Shown in pieces: positions 43,490 to 53,945 of a stretch of 64,000 bases of DNA. Source of the DNA: Heracleum sosnowskyi (Eukaryota; Streptophyta; Magnoliopsida; Apiales; Apiaceae). A model generated the notes under the pieces. It ran no database searches, was not told the origin of the DNA, and was given only the letters and a program-made list of their open reading frames with translations. The stretch lies in the NCBI GenBank assembly GCA_030848705.1, contig CM061244.1, positions 45,053,190-45,117,189 on the forward strand, read 5' to 3'. Positions within the stretch are counted from its first letter, which is position 1. Each line of letters starts with the position of its first letter. A program made the position numbers and the translations under genes.

Positions 43490-44876
43490 TGTATTTTCAC
43501 AAATTCCAGAAAATTAAAATTAAAACCAAAATTAAACCCAATTAATTAGAACTAATTAATTAACTTTAAAATATCCCTTTTTACCAATTTAAAAACCCGA
43601 ACAAAAAAAATCCCAATTTCAAGAACCCTAATTTGTAATTCGAAAATTTTAACTTAATTGAAACTAAATTCTAGAATCGAATTAGTTCACAACTAAATAT
43701 TACTAATCAAGAACAATTAACAATCCTTAAGGTTCGTAATATGTCACTCTCGATGGATTCTTATAAAAACGTACAAAAACTTCAATGAAATCACTAACAC
43801 ACAACACTTACACAGTAAAATGAGAGTTTTACTGTTGTAAAAAGTGAATTTTGTAAGTAAATCAAGGTTAAACACAAAGAAACTGCCGAGAGCTTGGTTC
43901 TGGTTTTGTATGTATATGTAAGTATATAAAAACTGACTTAGATCTGAGAATAAAACCAAAAAAAATGTCTAAGTGTTACTTATATACCTACTGAATTGTC
44001 AGGGGTATTTCAGTCATTTCACGTTCGATAGTTTTCAAAATGTACTATCGATAGTTTTTCTTGAGGGACATAAAAGTCAAATCACACTTCGATAGTTTTG
44101 GAAAAACTATCGAAGTGGATAAAATCATAATTTAAATAGACTTCTATCTGAAAAACTATCGAAGGTTTAAAATTTATAAACTAAAAACCATCGAACAAAA
44201 GTTCTGTCTGAAAAACTATCGAGATTTTCGAATATTATAGATTTGAATTATTCGATAGATTTCATTTTTCTTTCAAAATATATCGAAAAACTCCTTCGAT
44301 AGTTTTCATTTTCCTCTTTCAAAAATCTGTCAAAATGAATTTTTAGTCACTTCGATAGATTTTGTCAAAGTACTAGAAAAACCATCGAAACTTCTATTTC
44401 GATAGATTTTGCTCCTTGTTTTATTTCAAACCTGTTTCCAGTTTCAAAACAAAACTTTGATTTTTGTCTTCTGTGAATTCGTACAGATCAAACCTTTTAA
44501 TAAAATTCACAGTTAACAAAAATTTCACAATTTTCTTAGAATAAAATTGATTAAATATCATTAACTGATATAAACCAATTAAAATCCAGTAAATTATGCT
44601 GCATCATTTTATAATGTTCAAAACAGAATAAAATAATTCGAATTAAATAAATGCTTAATATTTAGAACAAATATTAGCACTTAAATAATTTTAGGATTAT
44701 TTGCTAATTAAATGCCAGAAGATATATCAATCATAAATATGACATAAAATTAGTTAGATAATTCTAACTTACGAGAATTGCTCCTGAAAATAAATTCACA
44801 AGTCCTAAGGATATATAAATTCTTAAACTCATGGATTTATTAGGATTATCTTGCAGTTATTGACTTCTAATTAAAA
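43490..44876 (-). other. E3 pol-env spacer packed with CTATCGAA motifs
   Basis: About 1.4 kb without coding signal, the same position and size as the E1 spacer. Between 44024 and 44415 the word ACTATCGAA or its reverse, with variants ACCATCGAA and TCTATCGA, occurs more than ten times in both orientations, including a perfect 15 bp hairpin at 44085-44117. Confidence 0.75.
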
Positions 44877-45079
44877 TCAATTAGAAAGATTTAACATCCC
44901 AAGTTCACCAACCAGCTTAGAAAAAGTGGATTCATCAAGCGGTTTAGTAAAGATGTCTGTAATTTGTTCCTTTATGGGTACAAAATGTAACTCCACAGTT
45001 CCATTCATGACATGCTCTCAGATAAAATGATACCTGATATCGATGTGTTTAGTCCTCGAGTGCTGAACTAGGTTGTTGG
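44877..45079 (-). pseudogene. E3 pol, last part of RNase H
   Basis: The minus strand encodes the end of copia RNase H: VQHSRTKHIDIRYHFI, a TGA in place of a sense codon, then EHVMNGTVELHFV and DIFTKPLDESTFSKLV up to a stop at 44877. It aligns with the last 60 or so residues of E2 pol. The upstream part of pol is missing because LTR-B of E4 is inserted at 45080. Confidence 0.85.
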
Positions 45080-46936
45080 TGTTAGGTCCCGAAGTATCGT
45101 AGACGGGGGGGGGGGGGGGGGGGGGGTTGAATACGATACTCACTAATTATAAAAAATTCTTTCGAATCTTTTGCGGATAATTAAATTAGTGTTCTTGTAG
45201 TGGGTTCGCGTTCTTGAGAGTGAATAGTATTCCGGACATGAAAATAACGACACAAGATTTTCCAAGAATTATATTCGATATAAATCTTGAAGGGGTGCTA
45301 CACCCGGTAAATAAATTTACCGGCTACCAAGAACAATTTGTTCTTGCTTCTACAAAGATTGTACAAATTAAATCCTAAACAATGTTTGTATCTATTTGTT
45401 TTTCTAAAGGATTTAATTACCGGAGAAACTTTATAATAGCCCTTAAGATTAAACAAAGTTTGGGCATTATAACGTTTACCCGGTGAGAAGTTCAGGTATA
45501 AAATAAATGTCTCATTCTCTGTCTCTCTCTGTTTTTCTTCTCTTCGTCGAGGAAGATGAAGAACAGAAGAAGTACTCTTCAATTGATCTTCTGCTTCAAA
45601 ATGTGTAGTCTTATATAGTCTTTAAAAAAAACTATCGAAAACAACTTTTTAAATTGTGTCCACACAATTCTTAATGCTGTAGGAGAAAAACTATCGAAGC
45701 TTTCCTTTTTTTTTCAAAACCACTTCGATGGTTTCTTATAAAGAAACTATCGAAATACTCCTTTTTAGTTTTAATAAATTTATAAAATAAACTTATTTAA
45801 ATTTATAATAAACTTAATTAATAAGTTTAAAATAAATTTATTTAAGTTTATAAAATAAATTTCATAAACTATCAGAGCATTAAAAGTATCGCAGCAGTCA
45901 AAAATCTCGGCCCCAACAAAGCTGAACTAGTTCCAGTGTGAACCCAAAAGAAACTATCAAAGTTTTTTAAACTAAAAACTATCGACCAAAACAAAAACCA
46001 TCGAAGTGGTTTTTGGCCAACCTTGTCAAAATGTAGATTAGTACCCAAGGTTTGGTTGGTCAGCACTTAAACCTTCAAGTTTCCTTTCTTGCAGTTTCTT
46101 TATTGAGGTTTCAACTTTTGTACACTTAACACCTTTTGATTGTACGATTTTCCTTTCGACAATTTAGCTTCTCATGGTTTTCTTCAACACTGATAATTCT
46201 TGTTAATCTGCTTGATATTTTCTGGAATTATCATGTCGGACTTCATCAATTCTTTCTGTCGAATAAATGTGTTGATCTTCTTCGTATGTGTTGACGCCTG
46301 GTGCAACTGGTCTGGTTCACAGACGACTAACACTGAATTGAATCTTCACATCTTTATTGCATTCCAATTGATAAGTCGGTAGTAGTACAAATTGCTTCGA
46401 ACACAGATTGTCAATAAACAACGCACTTTCACTGGAGTCCTTCCTGGTACTTAGACAATGTCTTCATTGCTACTACAATCTTGAATACTTCATTATTTTC
46501 TCTTCACTGAGGCTCGAACATATAAATGAACTTCTTTCAGTGAGTATAACTTCAAGATTGTAGCTATCTTCTTTAACCTTTGTCTTTACCATGTATTCAA
46601 TTAAACCAGATTCCTATGCTTCGAACAATGTCTATATAACACAATCAATGCTAACACACTGAAATCTTCTTGTGGCACTTATACTGAATCTACACACCTT
46701 CTGAAACCTTGTAAGTCTTCAAACCTTATTCTTCACTGAGGCATGAACATGTTAATGAACTTCTTTCAGTGACCTCTAGTAGACTTCAAAGCTCTATCTA
46801 ATGTTTTGATTCTTTGTATTTGCCTTGTATTCATTTCTTCCTGATTTCTGTGTAGGCGTAGTATTATTTACCTGTCATGTTCTAGTGTTGAGTTATCACG
46901 TCTTCCTGTTCATACTACCTTGTGATCTCACCAACA
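45080..46936 (-). repeat. 3' LTR of minus-strand copia element E4 (LTR-B)
   Basis: On the minus strand it starts TGTTGGTGAGATCAC at 46936 and ends with a C-tract and CGGGACCTAACA at 45080; 1857 bp. It is related to LTR-A (shared GTTGAATACGATACTCAC on the plus strand) but clearly diverged and longer. It is preceded by a PPT (46937-46950) and not followed by a PBS, so it is a 3' LTR, inserted in E3 RNase H. It holds CTATCGAA motifs (45630, 45690, 45747, 45977 and others). Confidence 0.7.
45105..45126 (+). repeat. Homopolymer G tract of 22
   Basis: Twenty-two G on the plus strand near the LTR-B end. The equivalent spot in LTR-A has six G and in the E2 LTR seven C on the other strand, so this is an expansion of an LTR-end tract. 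Exact length may be a sequencing artefact. Confidence 0.8.
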
Positions 46937-47840
46937 ATCTCCCCCTATTTGATTGTTAAACCTAACAAACAAATTATAGAGAGGATAACTCAACTAACAA
47001 GTAGAAAAAGTGATTACCCGGGACTTGTAAATAATGCTACTAGTTTTCTGGATCAAATTCTTCACTTCCAGATTTCTTGTTCAAATTGAAATGATAGATG
47101 ATTGTTCCTTTAGCACTGAACTGATATTCATGTAGTAACTCATCTTCATTTCTTTGGTTCTTTAAATCTCTGCCAAATAATCATTCTCAGTCTTGAAGTA
47201 ATCATTAGCAGCTTCTCGAGATTCTTCGGTGGTAATGAATATGTCTTTGTCTACCACTTACTGAAGTATACCTTTCCACTTCTCTCCATTAGGAGTTCAG
47301 CGACTTCTATTGTACAACCATATTTCCTTTTCTGAAAAGCACATATCTCACTTGCTTCTCCTCATTTGGAATAAAACTCATCCCCTATGGAATACAGGTG
47401 TTCCCCTTATTAGAACAGTGGTGAACCAATACCACTTCTCCGTCTTCTAGGAAATCTACCACTTCTCCCCTTAGTATCTCCCCAATAGTTGAAAGATCAA
47501 TAGAATTGTGGTGTGGTGTACCTCTACTTTTTCTTACCACTTCTCCCCCTTAGTTGAGGAATCCTCCAATCATCTAATTATAACTCACTTCTCCCCCTTA
47601 GTTAAGAAAAGAAGTTTTTCTGGGTCTTGAAGGAATTCTCATGTAGCATATGTTAGAAAAGAAGTAGTAATATGTAGTCTGATCAACTGTGCCCTTTAAA
47701 TACTGCAAGATGGCTTCACCGTCGATCGTCCTATGAACCAAATTTCCCGACATCTTCCTTATACCTCCCAACTATTAGATCACACTTATTAGGGCCCTAA
47801 AACATGTTAGGTTCCGAAATGAGGTCTCAACTGTTAGGTC
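46937..47840 (-). pseudogene. E4 env-like 3' end and PPT, decayed
   Basis: PPT-like minus-strand AAATAGGGGGAGAT (46937-46950) is followed inward by sequence collinear with the decayed C-terminal part of the E3 env-like ORF, for example TCTCCCCCTTAGTTGAGGAATCCTCC at about 47540 matching 40950-40975. No long frame remains. Around 47800-47840 it meets plus-strand E5 sequence; the junction could not be placed exactly. Confidence 0.5.
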
Positions 47841-48320
47841 TTTAAAGGTAAAACATTACGAACCAAGTTTAAGGGATAGGGAATGGGATTTGGTGTTTCT
47901 CTTTCTTCCTCACTGTGAGTGTGTGATTCTGTTTCGTGTACCTCAGAAGTGTTTCTTCAGTTTTAACCGATAAAAGCTTGAAAAAGTTACTGTTCTTCAC
48001 TGTTGATTGATTTTTAACTGTGAAAACTTAATAGTTTTTGAGTTTTTGGAACTTTCTGAGTAAGAATCTATCGAACTAAACTTTTGAACCTAAGAAAATT
48101 GTTAACAGTACACCTCTTGGAAATTGATTGTTTTTAAACAGTTGATTTCTTTTGATCTTATTGGTTGGTTGGTATTAACAATTAGGGTTCTAAATTTTGT
48201 TTGTGTTCGAATTTGTGTTTTTAAGAAAAAGGGGTATTGTGTTTAAAAGTAATTAATTAGAAATAACTAATTGAAAATTAGTTTTGGTTTAAATTTAATT
48301 TTCTGGAAATTTGAATTAAA
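47841..48320 (+). other. E5 leader upstream of the env-like pseudogene
   Basis: AT-rich DNA collinear, in inverted orientation, with the sequence just upstream of the E3 env-like ATG (shared ACATTACGAACC word at 47852). One CTATCGAA motif remains at 48066. Nothing coding. Confidence 0.5.
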
Positions 48321-50368
48321 ATGGCCGGAGAATTTATCGTAACCAAGACTAACCATGTCTCGTTTCAGAATGTGCAATCCATTACGAACTTGCAGTTTCG
48401 TGCATGGGTAGAATTTCTGAACACACGTTCATTAGTGGCATATGCACTGAGTACTCCCGTGGTCCTTTGCATCAATCAAATTGACTGCGTTGTACACATC
48501 CGCCACTGACACATCTGAGAACAATGTAAGTGCCTTCAGTTTTGTTGTGCCAGGGGGCAGAACAATAAGGGTGACGAAACAAGACGTTAACAGGGTTTTA
48601 CATTTTCCAACAGAAAACCTTGTTCCGGATCCCACAACTGAGGAAATACATGCTTTCTTCACTCTCATAAGAAGTCAACAACCAAAATTCTTTGTGGGAG
48701 AGTTTCTTAAGCATTATCTGACTAAGCCGTGGAATTTCTTCTTTCATACTTTGATCCATGTTTTTATTTCTAAGCTGACAAATCTGCATGGTATTCCCTT
48801 ATTTCTTCAGAAGATAGGGTTTTCCATTGCTAACAATAGGCATATAAACATAGGAAAATTGGTGATTGATCAAGTTATTCTATGCATGGGACCACTGGAT
48901 TAAAGAACAGGCATAGATGATGTGCTTTGTTTCTATCCTAGGTTCCTACAGCTAATTCTAAATGATGTGTTAACAGATGATGAACGGGAGACATTTGATG
49001 GTGAGGAGACCATGGAGTGCATGAGGATGAAGAGCAATGCAATAACCGCTCTGATAAGAAAGAATCATCTTCCAGGGGTACCCAATGTTCTAACTGAATA
49101 TCTAAGAACGGTGCCCCTACCACTTCTACCCCCAGGGGAACAGGTAAACGAAGGTAATATTCCTGAACCTGTGGCTCCTGAACCACAACCAATGGATGTT
49201 GATCCAGAGCCCTCAGCGGCCATTCCTGACCAAGAGGTTGCAAACCCACAATCTCTAACCACGGTCATAGAGCCTTTGGAAGAGCCAAATGAAACCGTAA
49301 ACGAACCTCCTTCCCCTACTATACCCATCATACAGACATCCATGAGTGTAGAGGGAGATAGTGCCAAAGCAGCACCACATAAGGAGATACACCCTTCATC
49401 AGTAGCTCTGCCTTCCTCTAAAAGGAGAAGACTAGAAAACAAAGCAACTGTTGAAACTTCATTTCAATCATCCAAAGCGCCCTTTATTGATTTTTCTGAT
49501 GCTGATTGGGCTACATTAACCAAAGCTATATCTGAACCTATAGCTTAATCAAGCAAGGAGGAATTGACGGAATCAACTGGTGTTCCGACCATATTACACT
49601 TAGGTTCACTGGTTGAAGGTTCTAAGAACCAAGTGTCTTCACAGACGTCGAGAGAAGGCTATGACCCAAATGAAAAATCTAAAGGGTCATTGCCTAACTC
49701 CCCAGATGGAACATATCTGGATCCTGCGGGTAAAGGATCTGACGTAGGTGCGGATCGGCAACTCGGTGACAATGAATCAATTTCAATTGAGGAGTTAACT
49801 GAGGAAAAGTCTTCACAGACTTTAGAGGGAGTTTGAGGATCTCTGCTATTAATAGAGCCTAATTCTAGCCTCCTAAAGATTCAAACTCTAGATCCTTCAA
49901 AGGATACATCATCTACGGATGATCAGCAACTTGTTTTATCCAAGGACGGGGACTTGCGAAGCCCCATTGCACCACCGGTGACCTCCTTAAGGATGGCTAC
50001 GGTGTTTTCTGATGCAGGTACAAAGAGCAATGAGGGAATGAGTGAAACCCAAACACATACACCTGGCCTGAGTGAGAAAGGAAAGATGAGTGAAACACCA
50101 ACAGAAACGTTGAGTGCACACCCAGAGCCAAATGTGAGGAGTGACACCCTAACCCTACCAAATATTGATGATTTGCTACTACCTACTAAAAGAGAGTTAC
50201 ATGTTCAATCCACTCTCAAGGAGATGACGGTTCATGACAAGCAAGGAAATCCACTATTCAAGGTTCCACTGAGACCTTCCTTTGACCAAGGGATCTCCTC
50301 CGGTCAAGCCAATGCTTCTTTAATGTCTATTCAAGAGAAGGTTGACTTGGCTGCAGCTGATTCTAGAA
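48321..50368 (+). pseudogene. E5 env-like ORF, first part, broken
   Basis: ATG 48321 starts MAGEFIVTKTNHVSF, as in E3. Breaks: a frame change near 48480, a TAA after MGPLD at 48901, a stop near 49546, a TGA near 49834. Between them the N-terminal domain (VVPGGRTIRVTKQDV), the P/E-rich middle and the start of the coiled-coil part are clear. The copy is cut at 50368 by E2; it resumes at 63538 after the E2 TSD. Confidence 0.85.
50364..50368. repeat. Left TSD of copia element E2 (TAGAA)
   Basis: TAGAA at 50364-50368 recurs at 63538-63542 directly after the 3' LTR. Confidence 0.95.
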
Positions 50369-51411
50369 TGTTAGGAATATGTTGTTCTTGATGATAATTA
50401 TAAAAACACTTAGTAGATTTTGTATTAAGTCATTTTGTAACTGTCAACGAAATGGCTTGCTTTGCAGCATTCCGTTGACAGGAAGCTCATCAACGAAATG
50501 AGTAATGTAGCAATTGCACTGTACAATACTTCACAGTTTGATATGCATTTTGTTGTATGTATTAGATAGGTTTTCTAAGTCATGTTGACTAAGTACTAGA
50601 TAGGCAAAATAGGTTGGTTAATTGTAAATATATTATGCCTTGTAATTTTGTCTAAGTGAAGACATGTCAACGGTATGAAGATCACTCTGTCAACGGTATG
50701 GAGTTTACCCATCAACGAAATGAAGGAAACACCATCAACGAAACGAAGGAAACACCATCAACGGAATGAAGAATAAAGCTATCAACGAAACACATCTCCC
50801 TGCTATCAACGAATCACTATTGCTTTTTGAACAGTTGACAAAGTGATAGTGACAGTTTACTGAACAGATCTAAAGGAGATATGGAAGTGTACTTTGCATT
50901 GGAAGCCATCAAAATGGTTACTGGAAATAAGGAAACATTCCAATTTCCAATAAGGCTCTTGGGAATGATTAAAATAAGCATGAAGACAAAAGCAAAGATC
51001 TCCAAGGACCATTGGACAAAAGGAATGAAAAGCAAGCTACTGATGGTTACTACTATTGTTCTTTAGTTTAGCCAAACGTAGAATTGTAAACTTGGGTATA
51101 TATAACCAAGTGTAGCAGTTACTTTAAGAGTAAGAGAAGAAAAACAAATAGTTTGTATTAGCTATCTTTGAGAGCATACTTCTCTACAATCTTGTAACTG
51201 AGCAGCTGTGTACATTTTGTATCACATATTATTTCCGCAATAAAAATCACTTCAGTTGGATCATCAAACAATCCAACTGAAATTATTTATGTGCTTGTGA
51301 TTTTTACTTTAAGTTCAGTTTTTATTTGTAAGTTGTTTTAAGTTTAAGAAATATCAAGAATTGTATTCAACCCCCCCTTCTACAATTCTGGTAGGTCATT
51401 TGGGATTAACA
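50369..51411 (+). repeat. 5' LTR of E2
   Basis: Starts TGTTAGGAATATG, ends TTTGGGATTAACA. Ten TCAACGAAA/TCAACGGTATG/CCGTTGACA-type motifs lie between 50444 and 50815. It has a TATA box at 51097-51105, AATAAA at 51239, and a CCCCCCC tract near the end. Confidence 0.95.
51097..51105 (+). promoter_or_regulatory. LTR TATA box of E2
   Basis: TATATATAA in the LTR, about 140 bases before the AATAAA; suits the start of genomic RNA in this LTR. Confidence 0.55.
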
Positions 51412-51413
51412 AT

Positions 51414-51425
51414 TGGTATCAAAGC
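51414..51425 (+). other. Primer-binding site of E2
   Basis: TGGTATCAAAGC, one base different from the E1 PBS (TGGTATCAGAGC), two bases after the LTR. Confidence 0.9.
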
Positions 51426-51474
51426 GAGCTTCTAACATACAAGAAGTTTAAAGATCAAGACCAAAACAGTAACC

Positions 51475-53945
51475 ATGGTAAAGAAGGATGCAGGAGTAAA
51501 GATACCAGTTCTTGATAAGGACAATTACTTTCACTGGAAAGTAAAGATGCATTTACATCTCATGTCTATGGATGAGAGATATGTAGACTGCATTGAGAAA
51601 GGTCCACACGTTCCCATGAAGTTTGCATCTAGAGTTGGACTGCCAGATGATGCTCCTGATGTGGAAATTCCAAAACTTGTCTCAGAATGGACTATTGAAG
51701 ATGTTGCAGAAGTCCATAAAGATAAAAGAACCATGAACATTCTGTTTAATGGTTTGGAGCAAGAGATGTTTGACAATGTCATAAACTGTACAACCTCCAA
51801 AGAAGTATGGGACACTGTTAGAACTCTCTGTGAAGGAACTGAGCAAGTTAGGGAAAACAAAATGCAGCTCCTTATACAACAATATGAGCATTTTCATTTT
51901 AAAGCTGGTGAAACCCTAAATGACACGTTTAGTAGGTTTCAGAAGCTTTTGAATGGATTAAAGTTGTATGGGAGGATCTATCAAACCAAGGATTCAAACC
52001 TTAAATTTCTTAGAGCTCTTCCAAAAGAATGGAAGCCTATGACTGTTTCTCTCAGAAACACTCAAGAGTACAAAGACTACACTCTTGAGCGGCTTTATGG
52101 AACCTTGAAGACATATGAGTTGGAAATGGAGCAAGATGAAGAAATTGAAAAGGTACAAAAGAAGGGTGGATCTGTTGCATTGATTGCATCTGTGAACCAA
52201 CTGGAAGATGACAATGAAGAAGCTGCAAAGGCCACAACTAGTCGAGCTAGTTGTAGGAGTGATGTTAGCAAGGGTAAAGGCAAGATGACAGAAGAAGAAG
52301 AATCAGAACCAGCCAACTTGGATGACTTAGATGAGATTGATGAACACATTGCTTTTCTGTCAAGAAAATTCTCTAAGTTCAAGTTCAAGAGAAACTCAGA
52401 AGCAAGGCCACCAAGGAGAGACTTTCAACCTAACAAAAGTAACTGGATTGAAAAGTCTAAATCTAAATGTTTCAATTGTGGAATGCTTGGTCACTTTGCT
52501 GGAGACTGCAGAAAGCCCAAGATTGAGAAGGGCAACAGGAAACTTGAGCCTGTTGATTATAAAAGAAATACTTTGAACTTCTCAAGCAAAAAGAAAAGGC
52601 TTTCATGTCTCAGGAGTATGATTGGGCTGGTAATGGTGAAGATTCTGATGATGATGTTGAGTATGTCAACTTGGCTCTTATGGCTAACAATCATGAGCAG
52701 GAAGCAAGCTCCTCAAGCAACCAGGTAACAATTACTAATCTTTCTGAGCTTTCTAAAGAGGAATGCGATAGTGCAGTAAATGAAATGTCTACTGTACTAT
52801 ATAATTTGCGTGTTACTCTTAAATCACTTACCAAAGAGAATTCAAGAATAAAAGAGACTAATTTGCTCTTAAGTGATAGGAATGCAATGTTAGAAGCACA
52901 GCTCATTGAATTTGAAAAAATGAGATGTGTTAGTAGGGATGCTAAGAAGGAACTTGAGAACGTGTTACAAAGAGAAGAAATTCTTAAAACACAACTTGAG
53001 ATAGAACAAAGTGTGATTGCAAAATGGAAAGATGCCAGGAATGTTGCCACCAACATCATTAATGTTCAAGGTATGGAATCTTTCTATGAGCAATCATGGA
53101 AAAAGAACAAAGAGAAGCTAGGGTATGTTGGTGAAACCTTAGAATCAGAAACAGAGTCAACAAACAACAATGATCATTTGTTGAAGGTTGATCTGTCAAC
53201 GGAATGCAATGTTTCGTTGACAGATGAACCATCAACCGATCAGGCTGTTTCGTTGACAGAGAAAAGAAAAGATGAACTCACTAGACTTAATAATAAGTAT
53301 GGTCCTGTCACCAAGAACTTTGTTCAAGGTGAGTCTAGTAAATCAAAGAAAGTTGAGAAGCCTGTTGAGAGAGCTAATGTAGGTCACTTATCTAACAAGC
53401 AATTGAAAGACAAGTTAGAGAAAGTTCAAGTTGAGGCTAAGGAAAATAAAAAGAATAACAGGAATGGCAACGTAGGGATTAACAAACACAACAATTACAC
53501 ACCTGATAAATATGCTCCTAGAAAGACATGTGTCAATTGTGGAAGTGTTAGTCATTTATCTACTAACTGCAAATCTGTTAAGAAAACTGCTAATGTGAAA
53601 ATGCCCAAGCCTGCAATGAATAGTTCCATGCCTACAATGGCTGTTATGCCTAACATGTTTGCTCCATATGCACAATTTCAGAATCCATATGCTAACATGT
53701 CATTTGTGCCTAATCCATACATGAATATGTTTAATATGCCACAAATGCCATGGAATATGAATAACCTGATTGTTCCTCCAACTATGCATGTTGTGAATGA
53801 AAATGTGAGCAACCCTCAGAAATCAACACCAAGGGTAAAGATTGATTTAAATCAATCTGAGCCCAAGGTGAAAAATGATATAAAAGGAAAAGCAAAGGCT
53901 AACAAAACAGGACCCAAGAAAACTTGGGTACCAAAATCAACTTGA
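51475..53945 (+). pseudogene. E2 gag, split by a frame change
   Basis: From ATG 51475, 360 or so codons give the UBN2-type capsid region (NYFHWKVKMHLHLMSMDERY), a K/E-rich linker and a knuckle CFNCGMLGHFAGDC. After the A-run at 52558-52567 the gag sequence continues in the -1 frame (open through 52605-53945): an acidic stretch EDSDDDVEY, coiled-coil regions, a second knuckle CVNCGSVSHLSTNC, an unusual M/P/N-rich tail (PYANMSFVPNPYMNMFNMP) and the end KKTWVPKST. VSLTDEP/VSLTEK repeats are produced by TTTCGTTGACA motifs. The break could be a 1-base deletion; E1 has one at a different place but in the same direction. Confidence 0.85.

Noticed and set aside
45080..46936. LTR-B as a solo LTR
   Set aside because: The right flank is a polypurine tract and env-like remnant, not a copy of the left 5 bases, so it is the 3' end of a longer element.
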